Source: Klenkia brasiliensis (GTDB lineage: Bacteria; Actinomycetota; Actinomycetes; Mycobacteriales; Geodermatophilaceae). From it: a stretch of DNA of 64,000 nucleotides. The notes under the pieces were generated by a model, which saw only the letters and a list, made by a program, of their open reading frames with translations, had not been told where the DNA came from and did not search any database. This document shows, one piece after another, positions 35,479 through 44,352 of the stretch; within the stretch, counting starts at the first letter, position 1; each line of letters begins with the position of its first letter. Both the position numbers and the translations under genes were made by a program. Where the stretch lies: assembly GCF_900100695.1 (NCBI RefSeq), contig NZ_FNCF01000006.1:284613-348612 (forward strand), given 5' to 3'.

Positions 35479-37332
35479 CTACAGGACGTCGAACTCGTTG
35501 AACGCCGCGCCGCCGGACAGGGTGGCGTAGCCGGGGCCGCGGTCGAAGAACGGCTCCTCGCCGGTGCGGGCGGCGCGCAGCTCCTCGCGCAGTGCGTCGG
35601 TGGCGGTCAGGTCGGCGTCCCCGTCGTCGTCGACGACCACGCCGTAGTCGCGGCGGGCGCCCTCGACGCTCACCTTCAGCCAGGCGATGTCCTGCAGGAC
35701 CTCCTCGACCGGCCGCTCCAGCGGGTCGCCCCAACCGCCGCCGCCCGTCGTCCGCACCCGCACGACGGTCCCGGCCTTCAGCGGCTCGGCGTCGGCGAGG
35801 GCGTCGACCTCGTGCTCGTCGGGGCCGCCCGGGTCGACCGTGATCTGGAACGGCCGGCCGGCCTTGCCGCCCTTGACGCCCCAGCAGGCCAGGATCGAGC
35901 GGTCGGCGATGGACATGAAGTGGGCGTCGCGCAGCACCCGGATGTGCTTCTCGTAACCGCAGCCGCCGCGGTACCGGCCCGGGCCACCGGAGTCCATCGC
36001 CAGGCCCAGGGCCTCGATGCGCAGCGGGAAGCGGCCCTCGGTGAACTCCGTCGGCAGGTTCCGGGAGTCGGGGACGACGTGGATGGTGTCCTCGCCGTCG
36101 GCGTAGTACCGCCCGCCCGAGCCGCCGCCGAGCACCTCGCGCATGAGGTAGGGCTCGCCGTCGTGGTCGGTGCCGTAGACGCCGGTGTACCGGATGGTCT
36201 CCTGGTCGGCCGGCATCCGGCCGCCGGTGGCCTTGGCCAGCACGCCGGCCAGCACACCCAGCAGCCGCAGGATGACGAACGTGCGGGCGTTCGTCGGCGC
36301 GGGGAAGACCGGGGTGAGCAGCGTGCCCTTCTCGGGGAAGCGCATCTCGATGAGCGGGACGACGCCCTCGTTGACGTCGAGCTCGGACATCCGCTCCGGC
36401 GTCGCCGCCAGGTTCCGCAGGATCGGCGCGAGCCACTTCTTGAGGAAGTTGCCGTCCGAGTAGTCGCCGCAGTGGTTGATCGGCCCCTTGGCCTGCGGGC
36501 CGGTGCCGGTGAAGTCGATGACCAGGGGGACCTCGGCGGTGGAGTCCATGGTCAGCGTGATCCGCTGCCGGTGCAGCATCGGCTCGTCGACGCCGTCGTG
36601 CTCGGCGTAGTCCTCCCAGACGTAGGTGCCGTCGGGGATCTGGGACAGGATCTCGGTCCGGTAGACCTCGGTCGAGTTGGCCAGGATGGCGTCGAAGCAG
36701 GCCTCCACGGCCGCGACCCCGTACCGCTCGAACAGCTCGCCCAGCCGGCGGGCGCCGGCCAGGCAGGCCGAGCACTCGGCGTCCAGGTCGGCGGCCAGCG
36801 AGTCGGGCATCCGGGAGTTGCGGGTCATGATCTTCAGCGCCGACTCGTTGGGCACGCCGCGGTCCCACAGCTTGATCGGGGGGACCATCAGGCCCTCCTC
36901 GAACATGCTGGTCGCCGCCGAGGGCATGGAGCCGGGGACCGCGCCGCCGATGTCGTCGTGGTGGCCGAAGGCCTGGATGAACGCCACGACCTCGCCCTCG
37001 GCGAAGACCGGCACCGTCACGCACAGGTCGGGCAGGTGGCCGATCCCGCCCTCGGACAGGTAGACGTCGTTGTGGAAGAAGACGTCGCCGACGTTCATCT
37101 CCTCGATCGGGTAGTCGCGCACCACCGGCTGGACCAGCGCGGAGTACGAGCGGCCGGTGAGCTTGCGCAGCTGCCGGTCGTGGATGCCGGCGCGGAAGTC
37201 GTGCGCGTCGCGGATCATCGGGGAGCGCGAGGTGCGACCGATCGCGGTCTCGACCTCCATCTCGATCGCGGCCAACGTGCCGGCGACGATCTCGACCAGG
37301 ACCGGGTCCGCTGAGGTGGGCACGGCGGTCAC
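35479..37332 (-). CDS. hyuB: Hydantoinase B/oxoprolinase family protein
   Basis: 617 residues, GTG start overlapping the hyuA stop by four bases. Family blocks: SPMIRDAHDFRAGIHD near the N-terminus, DVFFHNDVYLSEGGIGHLPD, FGHHDDIGGAVPGSMP, DFTGTGPQAKGPINH and DSGGPGRYRGGCG. HyuB is the B subunit of ATP-dependent cyclic amide hydrolases such as N-methylhydantoinase and 5-oxoprolinase; related pairs carboxylate ketones. The substrate is open. Operator site A before hyuA places the pair in the proposed nitrogen-heterocycle regulon. Confidence 0.93.
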   Translation of the reverse strand: MTAVPTSADPVLVEIVAGTLAAIEMEVETAIGRTSRSPMIRDAHDFRAGIHDRQLRKLTGRSYSALVQPVVRDYPIEEMNVGDVFFHNDVYLSEGGIGHLPDLCVTVPVFAEGEVVAFIQAFGHHDDIGGAVPGSMPSAATSMFEEGLMVPPIKLWDRGVPNESALKIMTRNSRMPDSLAADLDAECSACLAGARRLGELFERYGVAAVEACFDAILANSTEVYRTEILSQIPDGTYVWEDYAEHDGVDEPMLHRQRITLTMDSTAEVPLVIDFTGTGPQAKGPINHCGDYSDGNFLKKWLAPILRNLAATPERMSELDVNEGVVPLIEMRFPEKGTLLTPVFPAPTNARTFVILRLLGVLAGVLAKATGGRMPADQETIRYTGVYGTDHDGEPYLMREVLGGGSGGRYYADGEDTIHVVPDSRNLPTEFTEGRFPLRIEALGLAMDSGGPGRYRGGCGYEKHIRVLRDAHFMSIADRSILACWGVKGGKAGRPFQITVDPGGPDEHEVDALADAEPLKAGTVVRVRTTGGGGWGDPLERPVEEVLQDIAWLKVSVEGARRDYGVVVDDDGDADLTATDALREELRAARTGEEPFFDRGPGYATLSGGAAFNEFDVL

Positions 37333-39404
37333 TGAGCACTCTCCTTGGTGAGCAGCAGGTTGGCGTAGCTGTCGACGGTGGCGCGGAAGCCGGGGTGCAC
37401 GGGCACCGTGGAGCCGAACTCCTCGACGACCGCGGGGCCGGCGACGACGTCGCCGGGCTGCAGCCGGGTGCGGGCGTACAGGGGCGTCTCGACCCAGTCG
37501 TCGAAGAACACCCGGCGGGTGCCGGTGACGGCGTCGACGACCGACCCCTCGGTCCGGTCGGGTGCGGCCACCAGGTCCGGACGGCGGATCGGGCCGATGC
37601 CGCTGACCCGCAGGTTGACCCACTCCACCGCCTGGCGCGGGTCGGTGCGGAAGTCGTAGCCGTAGAGCTGGTGGTGCGCGGCGTGGAAGGCGTCGGCGAC
37701 GGTGGCCAGCGCCGCGTCGTCGAGCTCTCCGTCGGGCACGGGCACCCGCACCTCGAAGGCCTGCCCGACGTAGCGCAGGTCCGCCGTCCGCTGCATGCGC
37801 TGGTCGTCGCGGGCGAAGCCCTCGCCGTCCAGGGCCGTGCCGGCCCGGGCCTCGAGCTCGGCGAAGGCGCCCGCCACGGCGCCGGCGTCCAGCGCGGTGT
37901 GCTTGGCGATCATGGTCTGCACGTAGTCGTTGCGGACGTCGACGGTGAGCAGGCCGAACGCGCTGACGTTGCCCGGGTTCGGCGGCACCAGCGTGCGGGG
38001 CAGACCGAGGATGTCCATCAGCCGGCAGGCCAGCAGCGAGCCCGAGCCGCCGAAGGTGGTCAGGGTGAAGTCGCGGACGTCGAGGCCGCGGGCGACGGTG
38101 ACCTGCCGCAGCGCGTTGGCCTGGTTCCAGGCCGAGATCTCCAGGATGCCGGTGGCGGCCTTCTCCAGGGTGAGCCCGAGCTTGCCGCCGAGGGTCTCCA
38201 GCCCGCCGGACGCCGCCTCGACCGACAGCGGGATCTCCCCGCCGAGCAGGTGCGGGGGGATCCGGCCGAGGACGACGTGCGCGTCGGTGACGGTCGGCTC
38301 GGGGCCGCGGCTGGGGTAGCACATCGGGCCCGGGTCGGCGCCGGCGCTGCGCGGGCCGACCTTGAGCGTGCCCTCGGGTGCGATCCAGGCGATGGAGCCG
38401 CCGCCGGCGCCCACGGTGACGACGTCGATCATCGGGATCTTCGACGGGTAGGCGCCGACCGTGCCCTCGGTGGTGAGCGCGGGCTCGCCGTCGATGACCA
38501 CGGTGACGTCGGTGGAGGTGCCGCCGCCGTCGCAGGTGAGGATGCGGTCGAACCCGGCGGTCTGGGCGATGAGCGCGGCACCCAGGGCGCCGGCGGCGGG
38601 GCCGGACAGCATCGTGGTGATCGGCTGGTGCACGACCTCCTCGGCCGACAGCACGCCGCCGTTGCTCTTCATGACGTAGAAGGGGACGCCGGGGGCGATC
38701 TCGTCCAGCCGCGACCGGATGCTGGTCACGTAGGCGCCGACCTTGGGCTTCACCGCTGCGTCGACGAGCGTGGTGACCGACCGCTCGTACTCGCGGTACT
38801 CGCGCAGCACGCCGGAGGAGATCGACACGACGCAGTCGGGGTGCACCTCGTGCAGCACCTCGAGCATGGCGCGCTCGTGCTCGTCGTTCGCGTAGGCGTG
38901 GAGGAAGCAGACGCCGATGCAGCCGATGCCGGCGTCCTTGAAGAACTGCGCGGCGGCGACGGCCTGGTCGCGGTCGAAGGGCCGCACCTCGGCGCCGGTG
39001 TGGTCCAGCCGCCCGCCCACGGTCCGCACCAGGTCGGCCGGGACGATCCGGGGCGGCTTGACCCAGAAGTAGCTGTTGCCGTAGCCGTCGGGCACCGACT
39101 GCCGGGCGATCTCCAGCACCGACGCGTAGCCCTCGGTGGTGATGAACCCGATCCGGTCCAGCTTGCCCTCGAGCAGCTGGTTGGTGGCCACCGTGGTGCC
39201 GTGGCTGACCGCGGTCACCGCCTCGCCGGTGAGCCCCATCAGGTCGAGGACCTTCTGCACGCCCGCGAGGAAGCCGTCGGCCGGGTTGCCGGGGGTGGAC
39301 GGCGTCTTCGTGGTGGTCGTGGCACCGGACTCCTCGTCCACCGCGACGACGTCGGTGAACGTGCCGCCGGTGTCGATGCCGATGCGTACCCGCCTGCTCG
39401 TCAT
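37329..39404 (-). CDS. hyuA: Hydantoinase A/oxoprolinase family protein
   Basis: 691 residues. RIGIDTGGTFTDVVAVDE is the N-terminal ATP-binding block; AVSHGTTVATNQLLEG, SGPAAGALGAALIAQ, LTCDGGGTSTDVTVV and TFGGSGSLLACRL follow in family order. HyuA activates the ring or a co-substrate with ATP and works with HyuB. The minus-strand sequence just before the ATG at 39404 has a possible -10 (TAAGTT, 39413-39418) seven bases from the start, so the mRNA may be leaderless. Operator site A overlaps that box. Confidence 0.93.
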   Translation of the reverse strand: MTSRRVRIGIDTGGTFTDVVAVDEESGATTTTKTPSTPGNPADGFLAGVQKVLDLMGLTGEAVTAVSHGTTVATNQLLEGKLDRIGFITTEGYASVLEIARQSVPDGYGNSYFWVKPPRIVPADLVRTVGGRLDHTGAEVRPFDRDQAVAAAQFFKDAGIGCIGVCFLHAYANDEHERAMLEVLHEVHPDCVVSISSGVLREYREYERSVTTLVDAAVKPKVGAYVTSIRSRLDEIAPGVPFYVMKSNGGVLSAEEVVHQPITTMLSGPAAGALGAALIAQTAGFDRILTCDGGGTSTDVTVVIDGEPALTTEGTVGAYPSKIPMIDVVTVGAGGGSIAWIAPEGTLKVGPRSAGADPGPMCYPSRGPEPTVTDAHVVLGRIPPHLLGGEIPLSVEAASGGLETLGGKLGLTLEKAATGILEISAWNQANALRQVTVARGLDVRDFTLTTFGGSGSLLACRLMDILGLPRTLVPPNPGNVSAFGLLTVDVRNDYVQTMIAKHTALDAGAVAGAFAELEARAGTALDGEGFARDDQRMQRTADLRYVGQAFEVRVPVPDGELDDAALATVADAFHAAHHQLYGYDFRTDPRQAVEWVNLRVSGIGPIRRPDLVAAPDRTEGSVVDAVTGTRRVFFDDWVETPLYARTRLQPGDVVAGPAVVEEFGSTVPVHPGFRATVDSYANLLLTKESAQ

Positions 39405-39410
39405 GGCCGA

Positions 39411-39428
39411 TAACTTAGCGATGAGATA
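39411..39428. promoter_or_regulatory. Operator site A (shared 18-bp motif)
   Basis: On the minus strand it reads TATCTCATCGCTAAGTTA, matching the consensus fully. It begins six bases before the hyuA ATG and covers the likely -10 box, so binding should block transcription. Confidence 0.7.
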
Positions 39429-39542
39429 TTTCCAGGGGAAGACGTGTGGGGCAGAACATCCCGCGCCGATGAGGGTTGGGTCACACTCCGCGCGGGAAGA
39501 TGTGTCGCGGGGTTGCAGGTACCGGCGCCGCCGGGCATCCTT

Positions 39543-39565
39543 GTTACCTGTAACCGGGTGTTACA
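39543..39565. promoter_or_regulatory. Overlapping inverted repeats before the diiron oxygenase gene
   Basis: GTTAC-CT-GTAAC (39543-39554) and TGTAAC-CGGGT-GTTACA (39549-39565) share the middle GTAAC. Such GTTAC/GTAAC arms resemble TetR-family operators. They end 26 bases before the oxygenase start, with GGAGGG at 39578-39583 as ribosome site. Confidence 0.6.
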
Positions 39566-39591
39566 CGCAACGATCACGGAGGGCCGACCCC

Positions 39592-40524
39592 ATGACCAGC
39601 ACGCTGCCGCGCACCGACCAGCTGTCCGCCGCCTTCTCGGCCGCCGACCGCGACGGCGAGGCGGTCTCCGCCCGGCTGCTGGACTCCGCCGCCCAGCTCT
39701 CCTACGACCCGACCACCGAGGTCGACTGGGACGAGCCGCTCGACCCGGCACTGCACGGGCTGAACCCGGAGTGGAGCACGCTGTACGGCACGCGGCTCTG
39801 GGACGAGATGACCGAGGAGCAGCGGGTCACGCTGACCCGGCACGAGGTCGCCTCGATCATGAGCACCGGCATCTGGTTCGAGATGATCCTGCAGCAGATG
39901 CTGCTGCGCGAGCACTACGCCGGTGACACCACCCGCAAGGACTTCCAGTTCGCGCTCACCGAGATCGCCGACGAGTGCCGGCACTCGCTGATGTTCGCCC
40001 GGGCCTGCGAGAAGCTCGGCGCCACCGGCTACGCACCCAAGCGCAGCGGCATCGAGCTGGGCCGGTTCTTCAAGACCTTCGCCGACGGCGAGCGCGCCTT
40101 CGGGGCCGCGCTGGTGGCCGAGGAGGTGCTCGACGTCATGCAGCGCGACTGGATGCGCGGCGAGGACGTGCTGCCGCTCATCCGCACCACGAGCCGGATC
40201 CACGTGGTCGAGGAGTCCCGGCACATGACCTACGCCCGGCAGGAGATGCGGGAGAGCCTCGAGGGCACCAGCGCCCCGCGCCGGCGCACCACCGCCACCC
40301 TGCTGGCCATCGTGACCGCCGTCGTGGTCACCAACCTGGTGCACCGCGACGTCTACACCGCCGCCGGCCTGGACGCCGACCGCGCCGAGCGCGAGGCCGC
40401 GGCGAACAAGCACCACCACGCGATGATGCGGACCAGCAGCCGGCACCTGATGACCTTCCTGGGCGAGTGCGGCATGCTCACCGCCCCGGCCAAGGCGATC
40501 TACCGCCGCCTGCACATGCTCTGA
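39592..40524 (+). CDS. AurF-type diiron oxygenase
   Basis: 310 residues. The metal ligands fit a non-haem diiron helical bundle: WFEMILQQMLLREHY, then EIADECRHSLMFARA (ExxH), VAEEVLDVMQRDW, and VVEESRHMTYARQEM (second ExxH). AurF itself oxidises aromatic amines to nitro groups; others in the family hydroxylate or cleave different substrates. The ATG at 39592 has GGAGGG eight bases upstream. It is followed after ten bases by a ferredoxin-FAD reductase that could supply electrons. Substrate unknown. Confidence 0.87.
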   Translation: MTSTLPRTDQLSAAFSAADRDGEAVSARLLDSAAQLSYDPTTEVDWDEPLDPALHGLNPEWSTLYGTRLWDEMTEEQRVTLTRHEVASIMSTGIWFEMILQQMLLREHYAGDTTRKDFQFALTEIADECRHSLMFARACEKLGATGYAPKRSGIELGRFFKTFADGERAFGAALVAEEVLDVMQRDWMRGEDVLPLIRTTSRIHVVEESRHMTYARQEMRESLEGTSAPRRRTTATLLAIVTAVVVTNLVHRDVYTAAGLDADRAEREAAANKHHHAMMRTSSRHLMTFLGECGMLTAPAKAIYRRLHML

Positions 40525-40534
40525 GGGGCACCCC

Positions 40535-41968
40535 ATGGCGTTCGCGATCACCCAGAACTGCTGCTCGGACGCCTCCTGCGTCTCGGTCTGCCCGGTCAAC
40601 TGCATCCACCCCACCCCGGACGAGCCGGAGTTCGGGCGGACCGAGACGCTCTACGTCGACCCCCGCACCTGCATCGACTGCGGTGCCTGCGCCGACGCCT
40701 GCCCGGTCGACGCCATCGCCCCCACCTGGCTGCTGCGCCCCGAGCAGCAGGTCTACGCGCAGGTCAACGCCGACTGGTTCACTCGCCCCGACGCCCCGGC
40801 CACCCCGGTCTGGGACGCACCACGGTTCCCCGGCGTCGACCTGTCGGCGATTGGCCGGCTGGAGGTCGCGGTGGTGGGCACCGGACCGGCCGCGGTCTAC
40901 GCCGCGCAGTCGGTGCTGCGGGCCACCGAGGCCCGGGTGACCTTCCTGGAGCGGCTGGCCACCCCGGGTGGGCTCGCCCGCTGGGGCGTGGCGCCCGACC
41001 ACCCCGGCACCCGGCGGGTGCTGGAGAGCACCGAGGCCGTGCTCGACCACCCGCGGGTCAGCCTGCGCACCGGCGTCGAGGTCGGCCGCGACGTCACCCC
41101 GGCGGAGCTGTCCCGCCGGTACGACGCCGTCGTCTACGCCACCGGAGCGGCCGGCGACCGCGCGCTCGACGTCCCCGGTCAGGAGCTGACCGGCAGCGTC
41201 TCGGCCCGCGAGGTCGTCAACTGGTACACCGGTCACCCCGAGGCGGCGCCGGTCGACCTGTCGCAGGTGCGCCGCGTCGTGGTCGTCGGGACCGGCAACG
41301 TCGCGCTCGACGTCGCCCGCATGCTGTCGTCGGACCCCGGGCGGCTGGCGGGCACCGCGATCTCCCCGGCCGCGCTGCGGGCGCTGCGCACCAGCGCGCT
41401 GCGCGAGGTGCTGGTGGTCGGGCGCCGGGGTGCCGAGGACGCCGCCTGCAGCAGCTCCGAGCTGCGCGCGCTCACCCACCTGCCCGGGGTGCGCACCGTG
41501 CTGTCCGGCAAGGCGCCCGACGACGCCCCGCCCGGGTCCAAGGCCGAGCTGTTCGCCGCCCTCGAGCGCTTCGACGACGACCTGGCCGCGCCCCCGGGAC
41601 CGGGCCGGCGCATCGTGTTCGCCTTCGGCCAGGCCACCCGTGCGCTGGTGGGCGGGGACCGGGTGCGCGGCATCGTGCTGGGGTCGACCGACGGCGACGT
41701 GACCGTGCCGGCCGAGCTGGTGGTGCGGGCGATCGGGCACCGCGGCACCGAGCTGCCGGGCCTGCCCTTCGACGCGGCGACCGGGCGGGTGCCGCACGAG
41801 GCCGGCCGGGTGGTCGGCGCGCCGGCCGGCACCTACGTGGTCGGCTGGGCCAAGCGCGGGCCCTCGGGCGGCATCGGCGCCAACCGCCCGGACGCCGAGG
41901 AGACGGTGGGCTCGCTGCTGGCCGACGCCGCAGCCGGTGTCATCGGCCGCCGCCCCCGCCGCCGCTGA
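40535..41968 (+). CDS. Ferredoxin-NADP reductase with N-terminal ferredoxin (FprB type)
   Basis: 477 residues. The first 70 form a two-cluster ferredoxin: NCCSDASCVSVCPVNC and CIDCGACADACPVDAI. Then an adrenodoxin-reductase-like part: VAVVGTGPAAVYAAQSVL binds FAD and VVVVGTGNVALDVARML binds NADPH, with GWAKRGPSGGIGANRPDA at the end. This is the layout of mycobacterial FprB. Ten bases after the diiron oxygenase, it is the likely electron donor for that enzyme: NADPH to FAD to iron-sulfur to diiron site. Confidence 0.93.
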   Translation: MAFAITQNCCSDASCVSVCPVNCIHPTPDEPEFGRTETLYVDPRTCIDCGACADACPVDAIAPTWLLRPEQQVYAQVNADWFTRPDAPATPVWDAPRFPGVDLSAIGRLEVAVVGTGPAAVYAAQSVLRATEARVTFLERLATPGGLARWGVAPDHPGTRRVLESTEAVLDHPRVSLRTGVEVGRDVTPAELSRRYDAVVYATGAAGDRALDVPGQELTGSVSAREVVNWYTGHPEAAPVDLSQVRRVVVVGTGNVALDVARMLSSDPGRLAGTAISPAALRALRTSALREVLVVGRRGAEDAACSSSELRALTHLPGVRTVLSGKAPDDAPPGSKAELFAALERFDDDLAAPPGPGRRIVFAFGQATRALVGGDRVRGIVLGSTDGDVTVPAELVVRAIGHRGTELPGLPFDAATGRVPHEAGRVVGAPAGTYVVGWAKRGPSGGIGANRPDAEETVGSLLADAAAGVIGRRPRRR

Positions 41969-41981
41969 CCCCTCGCCCGTG

Positions 41982-42075
41982 CAGCGTTGATCAGGGAGGT
42001 TGATCGAACTCCGATCTGGTGCACCAGATCTCGTGCACCAGGACGGAGTTGGACCAGCTCCCCTGATCGACGCTG
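41982..42075. repeat. Nested 94-bp palindrome between convergent genes
   Basis: Outer arms CAGCGTTGATCAGGGAG and CTCCCCTGATCGACGCTG pair with one bulge. Inner arms AACTCCGATCTGGTGCAC (42007-42024) and GTGCACCAGGACGGAGTT (42033-42050) pair except two bases, around an 8-base loop. It fills most of the gap between the FprB-like gene and the SDR gene. It can end transcription both ways and looks like a REP- or MITE-like element. Confidence 0.85.
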
Positions 42076-42085
42076 AGCCCGTGGG

Positions 42086-42907
42086 TCAGCCCTGGGCGAG
42101 CTCGGCGAGGTGCTGGGTGTCCTGCCAGCCCTGCAGGCGCGACTCGTAGTCCTTGGTCGCGATGCCCAGCGGTGCGGTGCCGAAGAAGACGCGCAGCGGC
42201 GGCTTCTCGCTGTCCACCAACTGCAGGACGGCGGCCGCGGACGCCACCGGGTCGCCGGGGCTGGACACCCGCGCCTTGCGCTGCTCGGCGGCCTTGACCC
42301 GGAACTCGTCGTAGGCCGGGTTCGGCGTGGCGTGCTTGGCGGAGGCGCCGGGCCAGTCGGTGTCGAAGCCGCCGGGCTCGATGAGGGTGACGTGGATGCC
42401 GAAGTCGGCGACCTCGGCGGCCAGGGCCTGGGAGAAGCCCTCGAGCGCCCACTTGGAGGCGTTGTAGATGCCGATGTTCGGGAACGCGGAGATGCCGCCG
42501 ATGCTGGACACCTGCAGCACGTGGCCCGAGCCCTGCTCGCGCAGGAACGGCAGCGCCGCCTGGGTGACCCACAGTGCGCCGAACACGTTGGTCTCGAACT
42601 GCGCCCGGGCCTCGGCCTCGGAGATCTCCTCGACCATGCCGAACTGGCCGTAGCCGGCGTTGTTGACCACCACGTCGAGCCGGCCGAAGTGGGCGTGCGC
42701 CCGCTCGACCGCGGCGAAGACGGCCGCGCGGTCGTCCACGTCGAGCTGCACGGGCAGGACGCGGTCGCCGAAGCGGGCGACGACGTCCTCCAGCGAGGCG
42801 GTGTCGCGGACGGTGGCGGCGACGGAGTCCCCGCGCTCGAGGGCGGCGATGGTCCAGGCGCGGCCGAAACCGCGGGAGGCGCCGGTGATGAACCAGGTCT
42901 TCGACAT
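42086..42907 (-). CDS. Classical SDR oxidoreductase
   Basis: 273 residues. TWFITGASRGFGRAWTIAAL is the TGxxxGxG cofactor loop, VVNNAGYGQFG the NNAG motif, and SSIGGISAFPNIGIYNASKWALEG holds the catalytic Ser and YxxxK. LIEPGGFDTDW follows. This is the family often named oxidoreductase/short-chain dehydrogenase with NADP preference. No operon partner is apparent: the gene behind it (42946) starts on its own. Confidence 0.93.
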   Translation of the reverse strand: MSKTWFITGASRGFGRAWTIAALERGDSVAATVRDTASLEDVVARFGDRVLPVQLDVDDRAAVFAAVERAHAHFGRLDVVVNNAGYGQFGMVEEISEAEARAQFETNVFGALWVTQAALPFLREQGSGHVLQVSSIGGISAFPNIGIYNASKWALEGFSQALAAEVADFGIHVTLIEPGGFDTDWPGASAKHATPNPAYDEFRVKAAEQRKARVSSPGDPVASAAAVLQLVDSEKPPLRVFFGTAPLGIATKDYESRLQGWQDTQHLAELAQG

Positions 42908-42945
42908 GCCTGGTGCCAGCGCCTCCCGCGGCCGCGGTGTTCCCG

Positions 42946-44229
42946 TCAGCGCCGGTCGTCGTCCCGCGGGTGCTGCTCGTCGGTGATGCGCGGCAGCTGG
43001 GCGGTGCCGGGCTCGTCGGTGCGCGGCTGCTCCTCGACCCAGATCGGCGGCTCCTCGGCCGGCCGGTCGTAGGCCTGGTGCGGGTCGGGTGCGGCGGAGG
43101 ACGCGGTGGCCCCGGTCGTCCCCGCCCCGCCGGACGGTGTGCCACCCGACCACGGCTGCGGCGACCCGTACTGCTGGCCGTACTGGTCTTGCTGGCCGTA
43201 CTGGTCCTGCTGGCCGTACTGGCTCTGCTGGCCGTACTGGTCCTGCTGGCCGTACTGGCCCTCCGACGGCGCCGGCGGGGTCACCGCCTGCGGGTCGTAG
43301 ACCTGCGTGGGGTGCTGGTCGGCGGGCTGCTGGGGCGGGTAGACGGGGGCGGCCTGCTGCTGCGCGGCGCGCTCGGCCTCGGCCTGCTGGGCGCGCTGCC
43401 GGTCGAGCTCGGCCTGCTGGGCGCGCTGGCGCTCGGCCTCGGCCCGCTCGGCCTCGGCGCGGGCGCGCTCGGCGGCCTCCCGCTCCTCGCGGGCGCGGCG
43501 CTGCTCGGCGGCGATCCGGTCGGCCTCGGCCTGCAGCACCTCCGACGCCGGCCGCGCGGCCTGCGCCTCGCGGCGCACGTTCGGCGCCTCGGCCTCGACC
43601 TTGCTCAGCGCGTTCTCCCAGCGCTGGCGCATCGGGACGATGCCGCCCCCGCCGACGGCCACCACGACCACGCCCACGACGGCGACCAGGATCGCGTAGA
43701 GCACGGCGTTGACCACGTTCTGGGCGATCTCGAGCTGGTCCAGCGCGGCGATGACGCCGAGCGCGAGGACGACGGTCGACGCGGCGGTGGCCAGGGTGCG
43801 GGCGTAGGACAGCGACCCCAGCGCGTTCTGCACGACCAGCCGGACGGCGGCGGCGATGGCCGCGGCGATGACCAGGATGAGGATCGCGACGAAGACCTTG
43901 GGCAGGTAGCCGATGATCGCGGCCAGGTAGTCGCTGATCGGGTTCTGCCCGAAGACGCCGAACGCGGTGGAGAGCACGAAGAGCATCACGGCGTAGAAGA
44001 CGATCTTCGCGAGGATCGCCGAGGCGTCGTACTGGCTGCCCTGCAGGAGCTTGCGGATGCCACCGCGCTCGACGGCCCGGTCGAAGCCGACCTTCTCCAG
44101 CACCTTGGTCAGCAGCTTCTCCAGCGCCTTCGCGATGAAGTAGCCGACGACGAGGATGATCACCGCCAACAGCAGCTTGGGCAGGAACGCGACGACGTCC
44201 CCGAGTGCGTTGCCTACTGAGTTGCCCAT
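42946..44229 (-). CDS. Membrane protein with MscS-related TM helices, coiled coil and QYGQQ repeats
   Basis: 427 residues. Residues 1-200 hold five or so hydrophobic helices of the conserved TM_helix type found in small mechanosensitive channel relatives (AFLPKLLLAVIILVVGYFIAK, YLPKVFVAILILVIAAAIA). Residues about 205-285 are a charged coiled coil rich in EAERQRAQQ. The C-terminal 140 residues are disordered, with five copies of a QYGQQD-like hexapeptide and many prolines and glutamines. No channel beta domain is present. Function unknown; a membrane scaffold or stress protein is possible. The DNA repeat that encodes the hexapeptides is listed separately. Confidence 0.78.
   Translation of the reverse strand: MGNSVGNALGDVVAFLPKLLLAVIILVVGYFIAKALEKLLTKVLEKVGFDRAVERGGIRKLLQGSQYDASAILAKIVFYAVMLFVLSTAFGVFGQNPISDYLAAIIGYLPKVFVAILILVIAAAIAAAVRLVVQNALGSLSYARTLATAASTVVLALGVIAALDQLEIAQNVVNAVLYAILVAVVGVVVVAVGGGGIVPMRQRWENALSKVEAEAPNVRREAQAARPASEVLQAEADRIAAEQRRAREEREAAERARAEAERAEAERQRAQQAELDRQRAQQAEAERAAQQQAAPVYPPQQPADQHPTQVYDPQAVTPPAPSEGQYGQQDQYGQQSQYGQQDQYGQQDQYGQQYGSPQPWSGGTPSGGAGTTGATASSAAPDPHQAYDRPAEEPPIWVEEQPRTDEPGTAQLPRITDEQHPRDDDRR
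43171..43260. repeat. Five tandem copies of an 18-bp unit
   Basis: Unit CTGCTGGCCGTACTGGTC with one or two changes per copy, encoding QYGQQD-like hexapeptides on the minus strand. The copies are in frame, so copy number can change without breaking the protein. Confidence 0.9.
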
Positions 44230-44352
44230 GTCCTGGACCTCCTGGTGGGTTGGCGGCTCGCCACACCATGCCCGAGCCGGCCGGAGCCCACCTGTCGAGG
44301 CACCGGAGGGACCCGTCGGACGCGCGCAGCTCCGGCTGGCCGGACCGTCAGG

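Noticed and set aside
43171..43260. CRISPR-like tandem repeat
   Set aside because: Units are 18 bp without spacers, keep one reading frame and encode QYGQQ hexapeptides, so it is a coding repeat.
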